From Trebouxia sp. TZW2008 (Eukaryota; Chlorophyta; Trebouxiophyceae; Trebouxiales; Trebouxiaceae): a DNA stretch of 64,000 bases. The notes below the pieces were generated by a model. It searched no databases. It was not told the DNA's origin and saw nothing but the letters and a program-made list of their open reading frames with translations. Each line of letters starts with the position of its first letter. Position 1 is the first letter of the stretch. Location: assembly GCA_002118135.1 (NCBI GenBank), contig BDIU01000119.1, positions 88,357-152,356 on the forward strand, given 5' to 3'. Shown one piece after another: positions 1 through 12,000 of this stretch. A program made the position numbers and the translations under genes.

Positions 1-3000
1 TAATACCGCCTGCTGAGGCGCACACCATTTTTTGTTCTATGTGCTGCTTGCAGGCATGCCCACGACATCTGACCCATTTGCTACTTCCAGGGCCAGATGG
101 CAAGGAACACAACAATTATGGTGGCTAACAGTCTTTGTTCAAAAGAAGCGTACAGTATGCTTTCACATGCGCAACAGCAAGGGAAAGATAAAGGACAGAT
201 GCAGGAGCTCACCCATTCACTGATGCCAGTGCCTCCTGTGAACCAAGGCCTGGTGTGAAGGAACAAAGCGCTCATGGTATGTGCTTGCAAAAGAGCAGCC
301 ATGGTAGCCAGCAGTTTCCAGTGAACAGAAGAAGAGCAAAGAAGAGAGAAGACTGGAAAGGCAGAAAATAAAATGCAAGAGCTCACCCATTTACTGGTGC
401 CAGTTCCTCCTGTGAACCAAGGCCTGGTGCTGAGGAACACAGCGTTCATGGTATGTGCTGCTTGCAAGCGTATAGCCATGGCAGGCAACAGATTGCAGTG
501 AACAGAACAAGAGAGGCAGAAGAAAAGAGAGAAGACATAGAAAGACAGACAACAAAATGTAAGAGCTCACCCATGTGCTGGTCCCAGTTCCTCCTGTGAA
601 CCAAGGCCTGGTGTGAAGGAACAAAGCGCTCATGGTATGTGCTTGCAAAAGAGCAGCCATGGTAGCCAGCAGTTTCCAGTGAACAGAAGAAGAGCAAAGA
701 AGAGAGAAGACTGGAAAGGCAGAAAATAAAATGCAAGAGCTCACCCATTTACTGGTGCCAGTTCCTCCTGTGAACCAAGGCCTGGTGCTGAGGAACACAG
801 CGTTCATGGTATGTGCTGCTTGCAAGCGTATAGCCATGGCAGGCAACAGATTGCAGTGAACAGAACAAGAGAAGCAGAAGAAAAGAGAGAAGACATAGAA
901 AGACAGACAACAAAATGTAAGAGCTCACCCATGTGCTGGTCCCAGTTCCTCCTGTGAACCAAGGCCTGGTGCTGAGGAACACAGCGTTCATGGTATGTGC
1001 TGCTTGCAAGAGAGCAGCCATGGTGGCCAACAGCGCTAGGCCCGGAAGTGTGCTGATGAGGGGCCGCGGTTTATGCCTGTTCATGGTGTCAAGAGGCGCC
1101 ACTAAGCACGCTGAAAGGCAGATTGCCATAGCCTGAGCATCAATGGTTTGCAACTGCAGCACAGACACAGCACAAGTGAAATTGATGCACAGAACAGCTG
1201 CTGATGAGGGGCACTGGTTTGTGCCTGTTGATGTCGTCAAGAGGCGCCACTAAGCACGCTGAAAGGCAGATTGCCATAGCCTGAGCATCAATGGTTTGCA
1301 ACTGCAGCACAGACGCAGCACAAGTGAAATTGATGCACAGAAGAGCTGCTGATGGGGGGCAATGCTTTGTGCCTGTTCATGGTGTCAAAGGACGCCACCA
1401 AGCAAGCAGACACGCAGATTGCCATGGCTTGAGCATAAGCAGTTGTCAGCTGCAGCACAAGCACAGCGCAACTGGACAGAAGAAGAAGAAAGGAAGACAT
1501 TGGAGAGCACTCATGATGGCAAGCATCACAAGCGGACCCTCTATAAGTAAATGCAACACAGGATGAAGTTAGGGTGTTCAGGGTTTAGGGTTGAACCATA
1601 AATTTAGTCAAGGGCGGATGTGCACCCTGATTCAGAAATCAGCTGTCCAAGCAAAAGCACAGATTTGCTCATTGTGATTCAGCGGCATCAAGTCTATGCC
1701 CTCTTTAGGAGGTAGCAGCTGCATCAGTGACTAGCTTGTGCAACAGTGAGGTCACAGAGAGTTTTGAGCCACTAGGGACATTGTAACTTGATGGGTTTTT
1801 GAAGTTGCTGCCATGCTTGAGAGTGCTGAGCCATCACAGAAGAAGCTGGGCCCCTTGAGCTTGCCTAGCATGGGTTGTGAATGCATGCATGAATGAATGC
1901 ATGAATGAATGCATGCATGAACGAGTTCATGAATGAATTGATGGAAGAATGAAAGTATGAGTTGACAAATGACAGTGTCAATGCGCCAATGGGGCTGTTT
2001 ACATACCGCCATGCTGGAGAATGACGACCCATCCAGGAAGAAGCTGGTAGCAGTTGCCTCGGCCACAATGCACTCGTATATCACCAAATACTGCAGCCAG
2101 CAACTGTAAGCTTCTAACATTTTTGTTGTTTGAGATACACGCATGCAAATAATTGCCATTAGAACGACCGTGCAAAACAGTTACTCGCAGGATTGCAGCA
2201 CATGCTGATCATTTGAATCCATTAGAAAACACTCATAAAGACACTGTGAATACCATCAATCCTTGGCAATGCCTCATGTATGCCTTGACTTCTGACCCTG
2301 CCAGAATAATTTTCTTCCTATGACAGAGACTAAGACCGCACAGCCTCAATTACACCAGCTGCTGAATTCTTCACACACCATGCCATACAGTGCGCATGCA
2401 GCAAAAATTCTGCCATGATCGTACCACTCATGGTAATCAGAAACATGTGCAGATGCTTACATGAATAAAGCAGTCCGCTGCTGATGATGCAGCACCACAG
2501 CCATTTGATGTGACTCAGACATACATTCCAAAGAAAAACGCTAAATTTGTACAGTTGGCAGACATTTCCTTGATGTATAGAACAGGCAGCACAGAGTGCT
2601 CAATGTTGTGCATTGACTGGACGTATGCATGCAAGGTAGCTGCTGTCCAACAAGGCGAGCAAGTTAGCATGATTGTGCAAGCATACCTTGAACAGGGACG
2701 ACATCATGGCATGGGATGCTTTGCCAACCCTGACGAAACTGCACACACCTGCAACAGCATGAAACCATTTGTTTGCATGACTGCTGACATGGCAGCTGTC
2801 TTGGCTGATGGCTTCAGACCTGTGATTGCAAGATGGCTAATGCAGCATTGGCATCAGCCGACGGGCTGTCAATGGTACAGGTCTGTGGCTGTCTGATTGA
2901 CTGCAGAAGAGGTGTGAATGCATGACGGCTGATATAGCAGTGGCGTCAGCAAGAGACTGCTGAAATGTATGCTTGTGGCAGAAACCTGTGGCTGTTGACA

Positions 3001-6000
3001 TGTGATTGCATGATGACTGATACAGCAGTGGCATTAGTAACAGACTGCTGAGGACAGTGTTTACAACACAGGTCTGTGGTTGTCTGGCTTACTGTAGAAG
3101 ACATGAGATTGTGTGATGGCTGACACAGCAGTGGCGTCAGCAAGAGACTGCTGAAATGTATGCTTGTGGCAGAAACCTGTGGCTGTTGACATGTGATTGC
3201 ATGATGACTGATACAGCAGTGNNNNNNNNNNNNNNNNNNNNNTGATTGCATGATGACTGATACAGCAGTGGCATTAGTAACAGACTGCTGAGGACAGTGT
3301 TTACATCACAGGTCTGTGGTTGTCTGGCTTACTGTAGAAGACATGAGATTGTATGATGGCTGACACAGCAGTGGCGTCAGCAAGAGACTGCTGAAGACCA
3401 CACTTGCGACAGAAGTTTTGGGTGTTGACTTGTGATTGCATGATGGCTGATACAACAGTGGCATCAGTAAGAGACTGCTGAACATTATGCTTGTGGTGAG
3501 GATCTCAGACTGCATGTATTGTAGGGCAAAGGCGTACGCAGTCACTGAGTTGAAAGAGCTGATCATCTGATGCTGAAGGAAGGTGGCTTGCATGCGCATC
3601 TCAATCAATTTATTGATGCCTTGATGACTATAAATGGTCCAAATTAGGATAGGACCAGTTTGGTTGGAGACGATTGATTGCTCCAGTACGTACCTAGCTG
3701 GGCCTGCTGAGCCTGTCTAGAAGGCGTTCTGGATGATACCGATGCCGGAAGTCAAATACAGATGACACGAACATTGAAAGCTCGTTGCGTTAGTTACTGG
3801 CAGCCTCTGATGGAACAAGGCAAGTCTGAGAAAATGCAGGGAACTGTTGATCACAGTGTGTTCATGGACATTGATTCTGTGGTGAAAGCTGCAGTCAATG
3901 TCCATGAACACGCAGCTGAATGATCCTCATCCTCTGCATAGGTCCTCAGCAGCAAACAACGGCAAACAAGCAAATGGCAAACAAGATGCACAGGGAGCAA
4001 TATGCAAAGGCAGCTGACGTGCTTCAAACCCTGATCAGCATCACCATGCAAGAAGAAGAAGGAGGAGGAAAAAGAAGAAGATGCCGCGTAATGACCAAGA
4101 ACAGCTGACCTGCCACAGAGCCGTGGAAATCCCATCAGTCTGTCAAGCAAATGAATAACAGAGAAAGAAAAAAAGAGATTGATTTTCCCCCCCAAAAAAC
4201 AGACTGAGTGATTTTTCATCAGCATGCAGCAGACCTAAGCAACTCAAGATGGACAGGCGGCATTCTGGCTCAGAAACTGTCTGTTTGGCAATCAACAGAC
4301 AAGATTAAGTACTCTTGTCAGCAGAGGCATCAGTGCTGACTGCCATGTTGTTTTACTCTTGGCTTTAAGAACTTGACCATTATGCATGGGGACGGTCCTT
4401 TCATTGTTTTTGTGTTGACATTGCATGTGGCGTGATTGGAAAGTACTGAAGGTAGCAACAAAGGCAAGCGCAGGTTTGATGTTGACAACAGGCGTAACAT
4501 GTGGCAGCATTTCCATTGTCTGGGCAGCAGACCTGCCACAGAGCCATGGATTGTGGACAGTGCTGCAGCAATGACTGCAGCTTTTGCCCCAATAGCCATA
4601 CACAGTTGAGCATCGCCGTTGGCAACTCAAGACAATTGAGGTGCAAAGACAGCTTTTTGGGCTGCCTTTGGAAGCAACAGCTCCCAGTTTGTGCCTGATG
4701 CGCACAAGATGCATAAGAGGGTGGGGAGCAGACCTGCGACAGAGCCATGAATGGTGGACAGTGCTGCAGCAATGAATGCGTCTGTTGTCCCAACAGCCTA
4801 CACATTTGAGCATCACCTTGTGGCAACTCAAGACATTTCAGATGCAAAGACAGCTTTTTGGGCTGTCTTTGGAAGCAACAGCTCCCAGTTTGTGTTTGAT
4901 GCGCACAAGATGAATAAGAGGGTGGGGAGCAGACCTGCGACAGAGCCATGAGTGGTGGACAGCGCTGCAGCAATGACTGCATCTGTCGCCCCAATGGCCA
5001 TGCCCACATCAGCTGCTGAGAGAGCTGCCAAGTCGTTGATGCCATCACCACAGAACATGGTCATCATTCCCAGCCCCTGCAATATGCAGTGTAGCTGAAA
5101 ACACTGACCAGAAGGATTTCAAGCACTGGCGATGACAGAGCTGCCAGGTCATTGATGCCGTAGCCACAGAACATGGTCATCATCCCCCAGCCCTGCAATA
5201 TGCAGACAAGAAGTCAGAGCCGAACATCAAACGCCTTGGTGATGGAAGATCTTAGGCATGCCGTTCATGTTGATGGGGTCACATCAGGACTGTGAGGGAG
5301 CATAAAAATACAGTGTGACTGTCTGTTACAGATGTTAGGCAACGAGGGTCAACAAGACATGGAAGACATGTACAATATCTGAACAATCTCAGCTAGCCAG
5401 CAAACATTCAAGCTTGGTTACCATGACAACCTGAAATTTGGAAGGTGAAAGATATGACAATCAAGCATTGACAGTGTCACAGCCCAGTGTAAAAAGACGT
5501 GCAGATGCATGCTTTGTACCCATGTGATATGCATGACATAACGGAAGCACCTAGGTACACCAGCATCAAATGCAATAAGCAGCTTGAACAGCAGTCATGG
5601 TCATCATCAGCTCATATAGATAGGCAGGAACACTGGCAAGGGCATACCGGTATGAAGCGTGGGCGTCCATTGAACAGCTGATGGATGCCATGAACGCTCA
5701 GCAGATTCATGACTTGGCCTTTCTGATGCGGCTGCATGCGAGAGAACACCACTGCATTGCGCATGACCGTTTCCAGTAAGGATAAGTCATGATGCTGCAG
5801 CATGTGTTCAAAGGCATTGCCAGTCACAGCACATTGCACCTGCCCCTCTGCTAGGGCTGTGAGTGCGTTGGAGGCCTCTAAGGTCTCATGACTCATGGTC
5901 AGGAACCTGAGACCCTCCCAGGAGGGCTCAGGGGCGGCAGGGGGGATGGAGATGGAGAGGGGGATGGCAGGGCGGCCGCTGGGTGACAAGACGAGGTGTG

Positions 6001-9000
6001 GGGCTGAGGCGGGGGGCACTTCTTCTTCTACTGATGGTTTCGGAGTATGGCCGAGGAAGAAGGTGCCAAGCCGTGCCAAACCAGTGGCGTGGAAGCGCTG
6101 TGTGGACGAGTGATGACTGGTGCTGTCCGCTGCATTGGTAGACTGAGCTGTGAAGAGACTCAACAGCCTTGACTTGACTCTGCTGAGTCCAGATGTGGTC
6201 GGCTGAACACGCTGTGCACGCTCCGGCTGAGTTTGACCTTCTGCAGGGTCCTGAGCTTCCAGCCAATCTGGCAACCCAGACTTGAGGCTTGCAACCTGAC
6301 TGGGGTCTTTTTGAAGCTCAGCGTGCTCAGCATGGTCATGCTGTGCATGATGTGAGGGGGCATCAACCTGGAGGCGGAATCGTGACTTTGTCTTCCTAGG
6401 ACGCATGTGCTGCCTGTGATGACCATCACTCTGATTGTCTACACCAGTGGGGGACGGTTGCTGCTGACCAGTAGACAGTGACTCTGTGGGACGAAGCAAG
6501 GGAAGCTCTTGACTGTGCTGCTGGCTAGATGCTAAACTTTGACTTGGCAGCTGATGAGTGCCTGAAAGCTGGTTTGTCAAAGCTGACTTCATTGCCAGAG
6601 CATCATGCAATGTTGGCAGTGTGTGCTGATTGCTCAACTGCTTGAAGCTTCTGCCAGTGGATAGCATAAGCTCAGACTGGCTCTGGCTAAACCAGTCAGA
6701 GGGTGCTGTCTGAAGCCGGTCAGCAAACACATCCTGCTCAGCTGGAACATCTGGATGAGCCTGCTGCAGATCAGGATCATTCCCAAGATCCATGCTTGCT
6801 GGCTGATCTTCTTGAGTCATTGGCAGTTGCCTCAGAGAGGCAGCTCGCAAGGCAATTTTAGCAGCAGCTGTGAGGGGCGAGTTCATGGCTGACAGCTCAG
6901 TTCGTAACTCAGGTAAGCCTATGGTGTCTATGACCACCACTTTCCCTTGCAGTGGGATCATGCCAACATCCCTGGCCACTGCAATGGCTGTGTGGTGGTA
7001 GTCACCCGTGATCATCATTGTCCGCATGCCACCTCTGCAGAAGCAGTGACCACTTCAGCAACCACCTGAGTGAGGATCGTCCTTTGTTGAATGATGCACG
7101 AGTTATGCCAGTTGGTCAAACCCTGCAATTACATGCCATTACACCCAACGCACTGATTTACAAGATGAGCTGCAAACAAGTGCCCTTTTGACTTTGACAA
7201 GTGTGTTTGAGTGGTGCAGATGCAGCATGCTTACGCTCACACTCATATCACAGTGATGCAGTCAGGATGCCTGCAGCTCAAAAAGCACAAATGACAAAGA
7301 CACTACAGCTGCACAGGCAACGACAATTCTTACTCATCTTGCACTTCAGTGATCGTTGCCTTAGAGTCCTCCCTGATGCTGTTGGTGGTGACTACCAAGC
7401 TCAGCAGTTCCATGTTGGTTGCACAGCCCTCAATCTGATGCTGTGTCATGCGTGACAGATCCAGCTTGTTTACGTTGGGAATGACACCTGCTGCAACAGC
7501 CAGCAGACGAAAGCTTCTGGCGCTGTAGTCATCCATCACCTGCGCAGTCATTACACTCGTGTGATTTGGGAGCTCTTGTGCTGATGCTGTGTCATGCCTG
7601 ACAAGACCAGCTTGTTTACATCGGGGATTGCACCTGCTGCAACAGCCAGCAGCGGAAAGCTTCTGGCTGAAGTCATCTGAAGTCATCCATCACCTGCTCA
7701 GTCACACAGCACTCATGTGGTTGGGGAGCTCTCATGGTGATGTAGTATGACATGTGGTAAACACAAAGTGCCTACATTGGGAATGACCCCTGCTGCAATG
7801 ACCAGCAGCTGCAAGCTTAGTCCTCCATCACACACGCATTTACTGCAGTTGCGTGGTTTGGGATGCCTTCCGATGCCTTCAGGGCTCACGCAGTGTGTAT
7901 GCATGTGGCACAAGCCTCATGTCACCACAGGACAATCGGGCCATGTGTTTTGCAAAGCCAGGTGCATTTGCAGAACTATGTTGTTATGCTGTTGACTTCG
8001 CATTGTTATGGTGTCACACCGTTGACTTTGTATGAATCTGGAGCATGGCTTGTTGTCAACATTTCAGCTGGAGGTGGCAGCTCAGCAAACAGGCAAGGCC
8101 TGCAGTGCTAAATGCCGCTGTAAAAATTATCAGTGACAGCAATTGGTTAAACTTTCTAGTACATGTGCTAGGTGTGTGTGGTCCAAGTCTTGTCTCGCCA
8201 GGCTGGCTTGTTCTGAGCATCACGGTAAGGATTGGCCTGCTGAGCCTGTTTAGCCCGCGTTTACAATGAAAGAATGAATGAATCACGGTAAGGATGGTTG
8301 GGCTTGAACATCAGACAAAGCAATGTCCTTCCAACTTAATGCTGCTGCAGTGTCAAACTTGCCTCATCAAAGTTCTGAGGAACGCTAGAGGGATCCACTA
8401 GGCTCCTGATGACTGCAGGGGCACCCCTCAGAAACAACAGGGCTGACCCCAGGGGGGTCTCACTTGAGCCCACCACTGCTCCAGACCTGAGCGTTTGTGA
8501 GCTGAACTCCAGAACCCTCCTGATGGTCAACTTGCTCATGTGAGTTGTGGACTTTGAAGCAGAGCGTTTTGGCAACACCACCGTCTGCCTGTCCTGTGAA
8601 AAGACCGAGTCAGTTAGTCAGTTAGTTCAGCTTTCAGTGAGCATTTTGGCAACACTACTGCCTGCCTGTCTTGCAGCAAAGCTGTCAGTCAGTCATTCAG
8701 TCAGTCCAGCTTTGAGTGAGCATTTTGGCAACATCACTGTCTGCCTGTCCTGCAGAAAAGCTGTCAGTCAGTTGGCCAGTCATTCAGTCAGCTGGTCAAT
8801 CAGCCAGTCGGTCAGACAGCCAGTCGAACAGCCAGTCAATCAGTCAGTCAGCCGGTCAGCTAGTCAGTCATGCCAGTAACATCCTGGACAGATGACAGAT
8901 GACAAGTCAAACACTTGGCAGGAAATTTTCCTGGCTTTCTGATGAAGCCTGGCTAATTGACTCACCAGGAAACGAGCTTCCACCATTCTGAACAGGGCTC

Positions 9001-12000
9001 GCTCCAAATCATGCCCAGCAACGGTTGACTTGTCGATCATGTTCAGGCTGTGGCACGTTGCTACTGCCTGTTTGAGGCGTTCGCTCCACAGCATGGCGCT
9101 CTGCTGCATGGCTGTGAATGCGCCCGTTTCAACAGGCAGCATGCCATGAAGCTTGGCCTGCACAGATTAATCTCATCAATTGGCTGCTTCAGCAAGAAAC
9201 AAGCAAGACAGGTAGCATGCCATGCAGTTTGGCCTGCACGTATCAAGCACCACTTCAGCGATAAGAAATGCAAGCAAGCAAGCAAGCTAACAGCAGACAA
9301 AGAAAGCAACAACGCAACAAACAAAGCAACAAATAAACAAGCCAGCAAACATGCAAGCTGTCCAGCAAGCAAGCAATCTATTGCAGCTGTGATATAGATC
9401 AACCAACCAACCAGACAATAGCTCATCAACCACACAACCATGCATCACCGAAACATGCATGACTTACTGTGCTATGGGTGAGGGTCCCAGTCTTGTCAAA
9501 GCACACACAGTCAATGGCCGCTCCCCGCTTGAGCACTTCAGGGAACATCAGCAGGATCCCATTCCTCTTCAGCCTCCAACGGGCCACCACACCCACCAGC
9601 AGCATCACGGTGGGGAGCCCGGGGGGTGCAGCGTATGTGAGTGTGTCAAGAAGCCTCATGACTACGTCCCAGGGGGTTTGGGAGCGCTCGCTAGCTTTGA
9701 TCAGGTAAGGTATCAGCAGCAGCAGCTGAAGCAACAATGCAAAGGCGTACAGCCTCACAACATCCTGCATGCAAGAAGAGGTTGCAATTAACTGGAACAA
9801 AACAGTGCATAGGGGAGATAGACAGGCAAGGAATCAGTAGCAGCACCTGCAGCACAAGTGCAACGCGTGCAGTTGCACAATGTTCTGCAAGAAGGATTTG
9901 CACCCAGCACCAAGAAAAAACAGTGCACCGGAGATAGACAGATAAGGAATCAGTAGCAGCAGATCAAGCACCAATGCAAAGGTGTAGAGCCTAACAACAT
10001 TCTTCATGCAGAGAGAAGTTGCACTCAAAACAGGGAAAGTTACACTGCACAGACAAGATAGACAGGTGCAGGACCAGCAGCAGCAGCTGCAGCACTATTG
10101 CAAATGCACACAGCCACACGGCGTGCTGCAAGAAAGACTTGCACCCAGCACTGGGGAAGCAACAGCTCACAGGTGAGACACACAGGCAGGGAACCAGCAG
10201 CTGAATTACAAGTGCAATGCAAACAGCCTCAGGACATCTTGCGCGCAAGAAGAATTTGCAGTCAGTACCACAAAAGAAACAGTGCACAGGGGAGATAGAC
10301 AGGTAAGGAAGTAGCAGCAGATGAAGCACCAATGCAAAGTTGTGTAGCCTCACACCCCTGTTGCTTATGCAACACTGCGCATGGCAGTGCAGCAAAATGA
10401 TGCTGTTTGCAAAGTCACAAGGCTCAGCACAAAGCATAAGTCTGGCGCACAGACAGTGACTTGGACCATACCGGGATGAATGGGTCCTTTTCTTTGGCAG
10501 CTTGGGAGGGGGCTACTAACTGCCGCACCATCCGTCCCATGGTGGTATGAAGCCCTGTGCGGCACACCATCACCAACACCTCGTCCTCATTGTTCTCCGG
10601 GTTCCACACCTGCTTGCATCCATGACACAAAGCATGACAGCAGTGAATTGGGTTGTTTGGGGAGGGGCTACTAACTGCCGCACCATCCATCCCATGGTGG
10701 TGTGAAGCCCCGTGCGGCACACCATCACCAGCATCTCGTCCTCATTATTCTCTGGGTTCCACACCTGCTTGCACCATCACATGCACGACACCGATGTCAT
10801 GGGGTACAGGGCAAATGTGCGTTGCAGCAGCTGCCAAAGCGTGGTGGTTCAAAAGCATCTTCAGCACACCATCACCAGCACCTGATCCTCCTTATTCTCT
10901 GGGTTCTACACCTGCTTGCACCATCACATGCATGACACCAATGTAATCGGATACAGGGCAGATGTGCATTGCATCAGCTGTCAAAGCAGCCTCTGCACGA
11001 TGGTGTGAAGCCCTGTGCAGCAAATATCTGCAGCAGCTCATCTTCACTGTGTTCTGTGTTCCAGCTGTACCTGCTTGACAGAAGTTGTTTGGGTTGCTTG
11101 TGCTTTGTTGGTGGTGAGCAGATGACAATGGCAGTGAGCAATGCAGCAGCAAGCTTGCTAGCTGCTCTGTTAGTAACATGACATACTTTGATGCTCATCA
11201 GCCTGGTGCAAGAATACTTGATTATGATACACAGCCTTCTGCCATGCATGCAGATACCATCTTCTTGTCTGCAGTGACGCTATAAATTTGTTGTTGCAAA
11301 GGCATGAAGCGCATGACTCAACACCTAGATACCTGCACTGCTGGCAAGCTGATGCAGCTAATTGGGTCTTGCAAGTAATCAAGCATGAGCAGCAGGTGTT
11401 GATGTCCCATACCTGTTGCACAATAGTGCCAGCGTATATTGTGGATGACTGGTTCCTGTCAGGATGATAGTCAGCAGCTGCATCTGGAATGAAGCTGCTC
11501 TTCCTGACTTGTGCAGCCTACATGACATCGCAAGCCTGTTGCACACCTTGGACGTGGCTTTCACAGTGCAATGCGGGCACAGTATGTTTTGCATGCGCAT
11601 GACATCAGAAACCCATGTTGCATACCTTGACTGTGGCCTTGACAGTGCCATGCAGGAATAGTGTGGTTTGGAGAAAAGTTGTTGCACATGGATTCAGGCA
11701 GACTGCTTGAACTGTGTGGCAGCTGCTTAGCAGACAGTGCTGAGATTTGACCAGCTGAGCTGCGATGAGCTGTGATGAGCTGTGCTGTTCTGTGCTGCCT
11801 TATGCTGGTAAAGTTGTGTATTAACATTCAAAAGCTGCAATTGGAAGTGCTGTCAATGTAGACCATGGTGTGCATTCACTACCACTGAGCCTGAGCTGAG
11901 TTGCGCTAAGCCACGGCTCACCACGCTGCTGTAATATCTGCTCATGAGCAACCTACTGTGCTTGCTCATTTTGACACTAACATATGCGCCCCCTAGATTG

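Noticed and set aside
81..846. Several overlapping minus-strand frames reading NAVFLSTRPWFTGG
   Set aside because: They are copies of one ATPase exon end plus read-through into intron; only 929-1153 has a matching acceptor and full segment.
1990..2060. Possible ATPase M9 exon (SFFLDGSSFSSMA with a gtatgt donor)
   Set aside because: It loosely resembles the FLxSSFQY helix, but it lies upstream of the M7/M8 exon in transcription order, which is the wrong order.
2510..2896. 128-codon plus-strand open frame
   Set aside because: Lies inside a P5 ATPase intron and runs into the tandem array; no recognisable domain.
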